A stretch of DNA of 50,450 nt from Thermodesulfovibrionia bacterium (GTDB lineage Bacteria > Nitrospirota > Thermodesulfovibrionia > UBA6902). The translations under genes and the position numbers were made by a program. The stretch is taken from assembly GCA_947259645.1 (NCBI GenBank), contig CAMYND010000025.1, positions 1-50,450 on the forward strand, given 5' to 3'. Positions 1-7,151 of the stretch are shown here, in pieces; position 1 is the first letter of the stretch, and each line of letters starts with the position of its first letter. The notes beneath the pieces are model-generated. The model saw nothing but the letters and a program-made list of their open reading frames with translations. It was not told where the DNA came from and did not search any database.

Positions 1-457
1 TCCTGGGCTCAGGTTTGAGAACCTCATATTTCCTGATAAGCGTGAGGTTGCTCAGTTTTCCGGGGAAGCCTGTAGTAAAAACCCTGCCGCTTTCCCGCTC
101 AATCATTCCTCCGTGATGGGTGGTTGCACCCTTTTCACAATAGTCCGCAAGGATGCTCTCTGCAATCCCTGATGAATCTTTTTGCAAAAGAGAACTCTCT
201 GCCCGAATCTTCTCTGACAAAGCCGTCCATGCCCCGGGACGCTGCAGTTCCTGGAACACAAGATGCCTGAAGGCTGCTCTTCCGGTATCACTGCCCTCAA
301 TATTAAATATTGTTCCAACATCAAAGACAGATCCGCCAGCCGTTGTTTCGCTCACAAGAAGGTCTGGGTATTCTGGAAGATCATACAGTTTTTGGACAGA
401 ACCCGTATACCAGGGGTTGTCGAGCTTTAAATCTATTTTCTCCGGGAACAGAGTCAT
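1..457 (-). CDS. SAICAR synthase-like (PurC family) protein, N-terminal 152 residues, cut by window edge
   Basis: An open frame runs from ATG at 455-457 off the left end without a stop. An AGGAGG-like site about 5 nt upstream (GGAGG at 463-467) supports this start. The first 70 residues follow the PurC pattern: a glycine strand (YTGSVQKLYD), an acidic-hydrophobic stretch (YPDLLVSE), then GGSVFDVG in place of the usual SAFD or AGDG loop, and a helix (RAAFRHLVFQEL) matching the segment that follows in PurC. PurC joins CAIR and aspartate using ATP in purine synthesis. The ATP-loop resemblance is visible. The exact subfamily is not certain because the C-terminal half is missing, and a PurC-like paralogue is possible. 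Confidence 0.6.
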   Translation of the reverse strand, partial: MTLFPEKIDLKLDNPWYTGSVQKLYDLPEYPDLLVSETTAGGSVFDVGTIFNIEGSDTGRAAFRHLVFQELQRPGAWTALSEKIRAESSLLQKDSSGIAESILADYCEKGATTHHGGMIERESGRVFTTGFPGKLSNLTLIRKYEVLKPEPR

Positions 458-655
458 CTTTTCCTCCGAATTACGATATAGGTTTCACAACTGATTCTCC
501 GGCATACGCCCAAGAATAGAAAAATAGAGCTTTTTACCGTAACGTTTCAACTGTTTATTAGTCAACAGGATATAATATAAGGTCTCATATCGAAGCACAG
601 CCTCAATAGAATAAGGGATTACTGCGGCATCTTAACTGCCAGAAAAGGAGTGATT

Positions 656-677
656 TTTTATCATTTATGTGATAAAA
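656..677. promoter_or_regulatory. Palindromic operator candidate upstream of the superoxide reductase gene
   Basis: A perfect 8-bp inverted repeat, TTTTATCA-N6-TGATAAAA, lies 35 bp upstream of the start at 712. Its size and position suit a dimeric regulator acting on the promoter of a redox-stress gene. It does not match the Fur or FNR consensus well, so the regulator is unknown. A possible -10 (TATAAT, 571-576) lies further upstream without a good -35. Confidence 0.4.
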
Positions 678-711
678 TTTTAAGACTACAAAGAGGAAAG
701 GCTCTTGAATT

Positions 712-1167
712 ATGCTGAAAACTTTTACCTGTCAGATCTGTGGTCATATCGCCTTTAATGAAGCACCGGTAGAATGTCCCGTCTGCAGAATGGCTATTGA
801 AAATTTTGAACATGATCCTGATGCCTTAAAATCGCCTGCTGACCCCGACAACGTAACAGAGCTTGAAAAAACCCATATCCCGCTCATTGAACTGGGGAAA
901 ACATGCAGCCTCACAGCCAGCGGGACCTGCACTGATGTACATATAAGAGTGGGAGAGATGGAGCATGTCATGGAATCAGAAAATTTTATTGATTACATAG
1001 ATAGTTATATTGATAAAAAGTATATCGGCAGGACTGTTTTTACGTACAAACATCTCTATCCCTCGGTTCACCTTCAATTAAACGCGGAGTCAGGTGTCTT
1101 TTCTGTCATCAGCAGCTGCAATGTTCACGGTAAATGGCGAAGCAAAGTTAAACTCGGCGATTCGTGA
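712..1167 (+). CDS. Superoxide reductase-like protein with N-terminal rubredoxin-type knuckle (divergent desulfoferrodoxin)
   Basis: 151 residues. The N-terminus carries two CxxC knuckles (C7, C10, C22, C25) like a rubrerythrin or rubredoxin metal site. Residues 50-150 follow the neelaredoxin/superoxide reductase fold: EKTHIP (H55), VGEMEHVMESEN (H85) and the C-terminal SSCNVHGKW (C136, H139). Superoxide reductases reduce superoxide to peroxide at an Fe(His4Cys) centre in the cytoplasm of anaerobes. Two departures are visible: one residue is inserted in the EKHxP motif, and the second histidine of the HPxxxxH pair is N91. The centre may therefore have altered ligation or activity. It appears monocistronic, with GAGGAAAGG 15-23 nt upstream of the start. 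Confidence 0.8.
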   Translation: MLKTFTCQICGHIAFNEAPVECPVCRMAIENFEHDPDALKSPADPDNVTELEKTHIPLIELGKTCSLTASGTCTDVHIRVGEMEHVMESENFIDYIDSYIDKKYIGRTVFTYKHLYPSVHLQLNAESGVFSVISSCNVHGKWRSKVKLGDS

Positions 1168-1205
1168 GCTATCAGCTATCAGCTATCAGCTATCAGCTAT
1201 CAGCT
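1167..1205. repeat. Heptanucleotide tandem repeat (ATCAGCT, five full units)
   Basis: Five head-to-tail copies of ATCAGCT (1171-1205) are preceded by a partial unit and begin right at the stop codon of the upstream gene. Related degenerate units (AGCTTTC, AGCAATC, AGCTGAT) surround the tRNA-Ser genes at 19.8-20.3 kb, so this is one dispersed family. Confidence 0.9.
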
Positions 1206-1339
1206 AACGAATTAAATACTACTTCAAAGACAATAGCAAGACATTATTAAAGACAGCGGGCTGGAGACACAATACTCGCCTTTTCCCTTGTCTGTTTACA
1301 CTGCTCATTTCTTATTTTCCCTATGATATAATGATGCCT

Positions 1340-2674
1340 ATGCGAGTTATTATAGTCGGTGCCGGAGAAGTCGGTCTCCAGTTGGCGAGGTCCCTGTCCG
1401 CGGAGGACATTGAAGTTGTAGTCATTGATAAAAGCAAAGCAAAGCTTAAGAAAGTATCCGATGAACTTGATGTTGCCCTCATTGAAGGAAAAGGCGGATC
1501 TCCCTCTGTCTTGAAAGATGCCGGTGCTGACAAAGCAGACATTCTCCTTGCTGTCACTGACATGGATGAAACCAATATGGTGGCCTGCCTCGTTGCAAAA
1601 GTAATGTTTCAGGTGCCGAGAAACGTTGCCAGGATACGAAACCTCGAATACTCCTCCAATGCTGTTCTCCTGGAAAGCGTGGGCATTAATCCTGCCATCA
1701 GCCCTGAAATAGAGGCGGCGAAGGCGGTTATACGGCTGGTTGAAGTTCCTTTTGCGGCAGATGTGGAAGACTTTGTTGATGGCAGGACCAAGGTTATCGG
1801 CTTCAGGATTCCGCCTGATTCAAAACTGATTGGCAAGGTGTTTAAAGACCTTGACCTGCGAAAGCCTAAAGTACTCATAGGAGCAATAAAGCGCAAATAC
1901 AAGGTCATCATTCCGACCGGTAATGACACGCTCAAGAAAGACGATGTTATTTATCTTCCTGTCCAGCGGGAAAACATTGATGAGGTCTGCCGCCGGGTAG
2001 GAGGGGTTACCATGCCGGTGAAACGGATGATGATAGCCGGCGGCGGGAGAATAGGGTTTTATGTGGCAAAAACAATGGAAGAGAGAGGAATAAGCGTAAA
2101 GGTCATTGAAAAGGATGTTGAACGGTGCAAATTCCTGCTTAAGTCCCTGAAAAAATCAGTCATTCTCCATGGTGACGGTTCTGACCGGAAGCTGCTGGAA
2201 GAGGAGAATATCAATGACATGGATATATTTGCAGCAATTTCAAACAACGAAGAGCTGAATATCATGGCTTCGATGCTTGCCAAAAGCCTCGGCGCGAAAA
2301 AGGTCATTACCATCGTCAACAGAACAGATTATCTGCCGCTTGCCAGCAACCTTGGCGTAGAGTCAGTTCTAAGCCCCCGGCTGATCACGGCCGCGACAAT
2401 CTTAAAATATGTCAGAGGCGGCAATATCTTGTCTCTGACCACGATTGCTGAGGGCAAAGCAGAGATAATGGAAGCGGAAGTAAAGGAAGGATCCAAACTC
2501 ATTGGCAAGACCCTCCGTGAAGTTGAGCTTCCGAAAAAAACCCTCATCGGGGCGATTATACGTGACAATAACGTGATCATCCCTTCAGGGGAAGATCAAA
2601 TTATCAACAATGACAGACTCATCATTTTTACTCTCCAGGAATCAATTAAGCAGGTAGCCAGACTTCTGCAATGA
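1340..2674 (+). CDS. trkA: Trk potassium uptake protein TrkA (peripheral NAD-binding subunit)
   Basis: 444 residues from the ATG at 1340 (MRVIIVGAGEVG); two in-frame ATGs lie just upstream at 1331 and 1334. Two tandem RCK units are visible. Each has a Rossmann glycine motif (VGAGEVG near residue 6; AGGGRIG near residue 234) followed by a TrkA-C domain with the phrase IGA at the end of a conserved strand. TrkA is cytoplasmic and gates the TrkH channel according to nucleotide binding. The 3' end overlaps trkH by 4 nt (ATGA), so the two are co-translated. No Shine-Dalgarno precedes the start. Instead TATAAT at 1327-1332 sits 7 nt upstream of ATG 1340, which would suit a leaderless message. Confidence 0.95.
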   Translation: MRVIIVGAGEVGLQLARSLSAEDIEVVVIDKSKAKLKKVSDELDVALIEGKGGSPSVLKDAGADKADILLAVTDMDETNMVACLVAKVMFQVPRNVARIRNLEYSSNAVLLESVGINPAISPEIEAAKAVIRLVEVPFAADVEDFVDGRTKVIGFRIPPDSKLIGKVFKDLDLRKPKVLIGAIKRKYKVIIPTGNDTLKKDDVIYLPVQRENIDEVCRRVGGVTMPVKRMMIAGGGRIGFYVAKTMEERGISVKVIEKDVERCKFLLKSLKKSVILHGDGSDRKLLEEENINDMDIFAAISNNEELNIMASMLAKSLGAKKVITIVNRTDYLPLASNLGVESVLSPRLITAATILKYVRGGNILSLTTIAEGKAEIMEAEVKEGSKLIGKTLREVELPKKTLIGAIIRDNNVIIPSGEDQIINNDRLIIFTLQESIKQVARLLQ

Positions 2675-4116
2675 ACAGGTCCCTTGTTTTCAATCTTGTC
2701 GGAGTTATTCTTCTCTTCTGTTCCCTGTTTATGGTTATCCCCTTTGTAACAGCAATGATATTCAAAGGGAATGACCTCCAGGCCCTCGGTATATCTGTAG
2801 CCATAACATTTGTTTCAGGCCTCCTTCTCTATTATCTGACCAGAAGCCAAAGCAAGGTAGAGCTGAGGCACAGAGACGGTTTCGCTGTTGTAACATTCAG
2901 CTGGGTTGCCATGTCTCTGTTCGGCTCTCTTCCTTACCTTCTTTCCGGTGTGGCACATTCGTTCACTGATGCCTACTTTGAGTCCATTGCCGGATTTACA
3001 ACAACGGGGGCCTCAATCCTGAGCAACCTGGAATCAATTCCAGAGGGCATACTCCTTTGGAGGAGCCTCACTCAGTGGATGGGAGGAATGGGAATTATCG
3101 TCTTTTCCCTTGCTATCCTTCCAATGCTGGGAGCGGGTGGAATGCAGCTGTTCAAGGCGGAAGTCCCGGAGATAGGAGTCGAGAAACTCAAACCCCGGAT
3201 TATCGATATGGCAAAGTCTCTCTGGTACATCTATGCGGGCCTCACCGGTATCCTGGCCGCTTTACTTTTTGCTGCGGGGATGAATCTCTTTGATGCCCTG
3301 TGTCATGCCTTCACTACAATGGCAACAGGAGGGTTCTCCACAAAAAGCGCAAGTGTCGGGCACTTTCAAAACAGCTCAATTGATATCATCATTACCGTTT
3401 TCATGTTTCTGGCCGGCATTAATTTCTCTCTTCATTTTTATGCGTTACGGGGCAAGCTGTCAAAATTCACCAGGAGCAGTGAATTTAAGTTTTACCTCTC
3501 TGTTACGCTGGTTTCAATCGCAGTTCTTGTTATCAACACCCGTGCGGTCCATTCCTCCCTGGCTGAAACTATCCGCTATGCCTCTTTTCAGGTCGTGTCA
3601 ATTATGACAACTACGGGCTTTGCCACTGCTGACTATGAAGCATGGCCAGTATTCTCTCAGATGCTCCTGCTGTCTCTCATGTTTTTTGGCGGCATGGTAG
3701 GCTCAACAGCAGGCGGGATGAAGCAGGTGCGAATACTGCTCATGTTAAAGCAGGCCTACCGTGAGCTCTACCACCTGATTCACCCCCGCGCGCTGACAGC
3801 CCTGAAACTGGATGAAAAAAACGTTCCCAAGGAAACCCTGGGCGGCATATGGGGGTTTCTGTTTCTCTTTATTTTGATTTCTGTTATTGCGACCCTTGGC
3901 ATGACCGCGCTGGGATCTGACATTATCACCGCGGCAAGTACTGTGATATCATCCATGGCAAATGTAGGCCCGGCCCTTGGCGACGCAGGCCCGGCTGAAA
4001 ATTATTCGACTATCCACTGGATGGGGAAATGGATTCTATCCTTTTGCATGTTAATCGGACGCCTTGAAATTTATACGGTCATACTGCTCTTCATTCCGAT
4101 TTTCTGGGAAAAATAA
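2671..4116 (+). CDS. trkH: Trk potassium uptake protein TrkH (membrane channel subunit)
   Basis: 481 residues, strongly hydrophobic, with the fourfold membrane-pore-membrane arrangement of TrkH/KtrB channels. The four filter-type loops can be seen around GFTTTGAS (near 110), TMATGGFS (near 217), MTTTGFAT (near 312) and SSMANVGPALG (near 430). The protein forms the K+ conducting pore in the inner membrane and works with TrkA, whose gene overlaps its start by 4 nt. Length is usual for the family. No terminator hairpin is obvious downstream. Confidence 0.95.
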   Translation: MNRSLVFNLVGVILLFCSLFMVIPFVTAMIFKGNDLQALGISVAITFVSGLLLYYLTRSQSKVELRHRDGFAVVTFSWVAMSLFGSLPYLLSGVAHSFTDAYFESIAGFTTTGASILSNLESIPEGILLWRSLTQWMGGMGIIVFSLAILPMLGAGGMQLFKAEVPEIGVEKLKPRIIDMAKSLWYIYAGLTGILAALLFAAGMNLFDALCHAFTTMATGGFSTKSASVGHFQNSSIDIIITVFMFLAGINFSLHFYALRGKLSKFTRSSEFKFYLSVTLVSIAVLVINTRAVHSSLAETIRYASFQVVSIMTTTGFATADYEAWPVFSQMLLLSLMFFGGMVGSTAGGMKQVRILLMLKQAYRELYHLIHPRALTALKLDEKNVPKETLGGIWGFLFLFILISVIATLGMTALGSDIITAASTVISSMANVGPALGDAGPAENYSTIHWMGKWILSFCMLIGRLEIYTVILLFIPIFWEK

Positions 4117-4146
4117 TATCAACGCATACATGGGTCAACAAAAAGA

Positions 4147-4175
4147 TTCACCATTATTTTCAGTTGTGATATAAT
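4147..4175 (+). promoter_or_regulatory. Candidate promoter for the pilMNOPQ operon
   Basis: TTCACC (4147-4152), a 17-bp spacer and a perfect TATAAT (4170-4175), preceded by TGTGA. Transcription would begin near 4182, giving a leader of about 225 nt before pilM that holds the stem-loop at 4340-4379. The -35 matches TTGACA at 4 of 6 positions. Confidence 0.5.
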
Positions 4176-4330
4176 CTCAATGAAATAGACCCGTATCACT
4201 TTAACACAAGTGCCAAGATTACTATTATACGAGTAAAAAAAATGTGATCTTAAGTGTACTATTATTTTTTTATCTGTGTTAGTATAAATCCGATGCACCA
4301 AAGACTTGTACAGATGAGACATTATCATCG

Positions 4331-4379
4331 GAGACTTTTGAGACGGTCCAGGCGAACGTCACATTAGTCTCTTTTTTTT
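4331..4379 (+). promoter_or_regulatory. Structured leader with terminator-like element upstream of pilM
   Basis: GAGAC (4340-4344) can pair with GTCTC (4367-4371), and an inner GACG can pair with CGTC. Eight T residues follow (4372-4379), so it resembles a leader terminator. A second GAGAC copy at 4331-4335 could compete for the same partner. A short CCGT/ACGG hairpin (4382-4391) comes next, then GGGAG and the pilM start. Attenuation is inference from the layout. No known riboswitch consensus was recognised. Confidence 0.35.
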
Positions 4380-4408
4380 ACCCGTAGACGGGAGAACGGT
4401 TTTTAGAT

Positions 4409-5461
4409 ATGCTGTTCAGAAAAAAAGATATAGTCGGCATTGATATTGGTTCCAAACATATCAAGGTCATCCAGCTAAAAAAAGTTAAAGAGGCCTATCA
4501 TCTGGAAAGGCTTGGAATAACTACTATTGAGCCTGAGCTCATTGTTGAAGGCTCGATCCTTGACTCCTCTCGTGTTGTTCAATCTGTTAAAGAACTCATC
4601 TCAAGCACAGACATCAAGGCGAAGAACGTTACCCTTTCTGTATCAGGCCATTCTTCTGTTATCATCAAACGGGTATCTCTGCCCCAGATGTCAGAAGAGG
4701 TACTGGAAGAATCCATCAAATTTGAAGCTGAACAGTACATCCCTTTTGATATTGAGGATGTAAATCTGGACTTTCAGATACTCGGGGCAGCTGAAGAAGA
4801 GAACATGATGGATGTGCTTATCGTTGCGGTAAAAAGGGACAAGGTCAATGAATATGTATCCGTTATCAAAGAGGCCGGTCTGGATCCGACAATAGTTGAT
4901 GTCGATGCCTTTGCTCTGGAAAACATGTATGAGCTCAACTATGAGGTCAAGGAAGAAGAAAATGTCGCACTGGTGAATATCGGCGCCAGCATGATTAACA
5001 TAAATATAATCAAGGGCGGTGTCTCTGTTTTTACCCGTGACAGCTCAGTAGGCGGCAATGTGCTGACAGAAGCCCTTCAGCGGGAGTTTACGATCTCTTA
5101 TGAAAACGCTGAAAAGCTGAAGCAGGGAGAGTCTATCGAAGGAATAGCCCCTGAAAATGTGGCCTATGCAATGGCATCGGCCTCCGATGAAATAATGTCT
5201 GAGATATCACGCTCTTTTGATTACTTCAGGGACACGACAAACTACGAATCCATTGATGAGATTATCCTGAGCGGCGGTGTTTCGCTGACCCCGGATTTTG
5301 ACGCTTTGCTGTCTGAAAGAGTGGGCATACCAGTCAGTATGGCTGAACCATTCAGGAATATTGTGATACCTGAAGTCTTTGATAAAGATTACCTGGACAA
5401 GGTTAAAAGCCTGTTGACCGTTGCTGTTGGCCTGGCAATACGAAGAGAGGGCGATAAATGA
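4409..5461 (+). CDS. pilM: Type IV pilus assembly protein PilM (actin-like)
   Basis: 350 residues with the FtsA/actin-like ATPase fold. The phosphate-1 loop GIDIGSKHIKV is at residues 10-20, and a second loop (VALVNIGAS) is near residue 190. The segment SVSGHSSVIIKRVSLP is characteristic of PilM. PilM is cytoplasmic and binds the N-terminal tail of PilN, linking the cytosolic motor to the PilN/PilO/PilP alignment complex. The gene overlaps pilN by 4 nt and is first in pilMNOPQ. GGGAG lies about 14 nt upstream of the ATG, a long spacing. Confidence 0.95.
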   Translation: MLFRKKDIVGIDIGSKHIKVIQLKKVKEAYHLERLGITTIEPELIVEGSILDSSRVVQSVKELISSTDIKAKNVTLSVSGHSSVIIKRVSLPQMSEEVLEESIKFEAEQYIPFDIEDVNLDFQILGAAEEENMMDVLIVAVKRDKVNEYVSVIKEAGLDPTIVDVDAFALENMYELNYEVKEEENVALVNIGASMININIIKGGVSVFTRDSSVGGNVLTEALQREFTISYENAEKLKQGESIEGIAPENVAYAMASASDEIMSEISRSFDYFRDTTNYESIDEIILSGGVSLTPDFDALLSERVGIPVSMAEPFRNIVIPEVFDKDYLDKVKSLLTVAVGLAIRREGDK

Positions 5462-5994
5462 TCAGGATTAACCTGCTTCCGTCGGGCAAGAAAAAGACCA
5501 TGGCCATCCCGCCATCATTAATATATGGTGCAATAGCAATGGTTCTTTTCATCCTTATCATTTTCGGTCTTGTTTATTACCTGAACAGGCAGACCTCTTC
5601 TTTGCAGGCTGAAATCGCGATAAAAGAGCAAAGACTGAAACAGCTTGAGGTCACATTGAAAAGAGTTCTGAACTATGAAAAGGACAATGAGGAGTTCAGG
5701 CAAAAAACCCTTATTATTGAGCAGCTGAAAAAGAATCAGATTATTCCCCTGAGACTGCTTGATGAGCTCAGCGAAAAGCTCCCGCGTGGAGTATGGTTGA
5801 CCCGGCTTTTTGACTCGGGAGGCGTTGTTACGCTTGATGGATACGCATTTTCCAACAGTGACCTTGTTGGATATGTTCAGAACCTGAAAAGCTCGAAGTA
5901 CCTGAGTGAGGTCATGCTTGTTGAGTCCAGGCAGAAAAGCATCGACAAGACTCTGGTGTATCAATTTAAATTGACAGTAAGGATAACCCTGTAA
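5458..5994 (+). CDS. pilN: Type IV pilus assembly protein PilN
   Basis: 178 residues. The start MIRINLLPSGKKK is the conserved PilN N-terminal tail (INLLP) that docks on PilM. One membrane segment follows (residues 20-45), then a periplasmic coiled coil (45-90) and a small ferredoxin-like domain with the typical sequence LPRGVWLTRL. It pairs with PilO in the inner-membrane alignment complex. It overlaps pilM by 4 nt and pilO by 1 nt (TAATG), indicating coupled translation. Confidence 0.93.
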   Translation: MIRINLLPSGKKKTMAIPPSLIYGAIAMVLFILIIFGLVYYLNRQTSSLQAEIAIKEQRLKQLEVTLKRVLNYEKDNEEFRQKTLIIEQLKKNQIIPLRLLDELSEKLPRGVWLTRLFDSGGVVTLDGYAFSNSDLVGYVQNLKSSKYLSEVMLVESRQKSIDKTLVYQFKLTVRITL

Positions 5995-6596
5995 TGCAAA
6001 AGTTTTTTAATCAGATAAAAAGTCTTCCACTTTACGGGCAGATTCTGGTAGCAGCGTTACCATCACTCATCCTGGTAGGGCTCTTTGTATACTTTATTTT
6101 GCTGCCAAAGAACAAAGAGATATCAGACCTTAAAGTAAAGTCAGCCCAGTTGGATACCGATATTATAAAAGCTGAAGCAAAAGTAAAAAGACTTGATGCA
6201 CTGATCGCTGAAAATGAAATACTCAAGAAAAAGCTCTCCAGGCTCAAGGAACAGCTGCCTGAGGAAAAAGAGGTCTCTGTCTTGTTAAGAGAAGTCTCAG
6301 AGCTTGGACGCGGGTCCGGGCTGGAAATACTTCTGTGGAAGCCCCAGCCAAAAAAGACAAACCCCGATGGCCTCTATGTTGAAATCCCTGTTAAGGTTGA
6401 AGTTATGGCCAAGTATCATAATTTTGGGGATTTCCTGAGCCGTGTAAGCCGCCTGCCGCGACTCGTCAATATTTCTGATATTGAGACTACTTCATCTCAA
6501 AAACCAGAAGATGCTGAATCGGGCATTGTCAATATAAAATTTACGGCACGAACATTTGCATCGGTTGCGCAGAATGATATACCCCAGAAAAAATAA
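5994..6596 (+). CDS. pilO: Type IV pilus assembly protein PilO
   Basis: 200 residues: a short cytoplasmic tail, one membrane helix (about 16-36), a periplasmic coiled coil rich in Lys and Glu (40-90) and a C-terminal ferredoxin-like domain with PVKVEVMAKYHNFGDFLSRV, which is typical of PilO. It heterodimerises with PilN and binds PilP. The start codon overlaps the pilN stop. The gene is followed one base later by pilP. Confidence 0.93.
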   Translation: MQKFFNQIKSLPLYGQILVAALPSLILVGLFVYFILLPKNKEISDLKVKSAQLDTDIIKAEAKVKRLDALIAENEILKKKLSRLKEQLPEEKEVSVLLREVSELGRGSGLEILLWKPQPKKTNPDGLYVEIPVKVEVMAKYHNFGDFLSRVSRLPRLVNISDIETTSSQKPEDAESGIVNIKFTARTFASVAQNDIPQKK

Positions 6597-6597
6597 T

Positions 6598-7146
6598 ATG
6601 CTAAGAGGCAGATACATAAATTGTAATATTTTTCTCATAAGCGGACTGCTTGCAGCGGCCATTCTCCTTTCTGGCTGCGGGGACAAGAAAGTTCCCCGTC
6701 CTGCCCCGAAGGCAGCAGCACCGAAGAGTGTCCCGGCAGCGCCGCCTCCTCAGCCGACAGCAACAGCCATAATAGCAGAGGACGCCCCTGTTCAGCAGGG
6801 CTATATATATGAACGGAATAACCGCCGTGACCCATTTGTTCCTCTTGTTATTCCAAAAAAATTGGTAATAAAAAAGCCTTCAGTAAAAGAAGGAACCCTT
6901 GAAAGCTACGAATTAAAAGACTTTGCCCTTGCCGCAATCGCTCATAAGGGTGCGCAGCATTACGCCCTTCTCGTTACACCGGACAACCGGTCATTTACCG
7001 TGTTTGAAGGGACCAGATTAGGTACAAATAACGGCAAGGTCAAAAAGATCACAGGGGGAAAGGTCTTTTTAGTTGAATACACAAAGGACCACAAAGGAAA
7101 ATCAATACCGAGAGAAATAATTTTAGAGTTTTATAAAGGAGAGTGA
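6598..7146 (+). CDS. pilP: Type IV pilus assembly lipoprotein PilP
   Basis: 182 residues from the ATG at 6598, one nucleotide after the pilO stop. A longer frame from 6556 would overlap pilO by 41 nt and bury the signal peptide, so 6598 is preferred. The N-terminus is a lipoprotein signal (IFLISGLLAAAILLSGC), then a Pro/Ala-rich linker and the PilP domain beginning at YIYERNNRRDPFVPL. PilP is an inner-membrane lipoprotein whose linker binds PilN/PilO and whose domain contacts the PilQ secretin. It sits directly before pilQ. Confidence 0.93.
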   Translation: MLRGRYINCNIFLISGLLAAAILLSGCGDKKVPRPAPKAAAPKSVPAAPPPQPTATAIIAEDAPVQQGYIYERNNRRDPFVPLVIPKKLVIKKPSVKEGTLESYELKDFALAAIAHKGAQHYALLVTPDNRSFTVFEGTRLGTNNGKVKKITGGKVFLVEYTKDHKGKSIPREIILEFYKGE

Positions 7147-7151
7147 ACATA

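Noticed and set aside
153-494. Plus-strand frame at the left end
   Set aside because: It is antisense to the PurC-like frame, which has a ribosome site and family resemblance.
1167-1205. CRISPR array
   Set aside because: The seven-base units are directly adjacent without spacers, and no cas genes are nearby.
4260-4408. Cyclic di-GMP riboswitch before pilM
   Set aside because: Such a switch would suit a pilus operon, but the conserved core sequences and tetraloop receptor of GEMM elements are not present.
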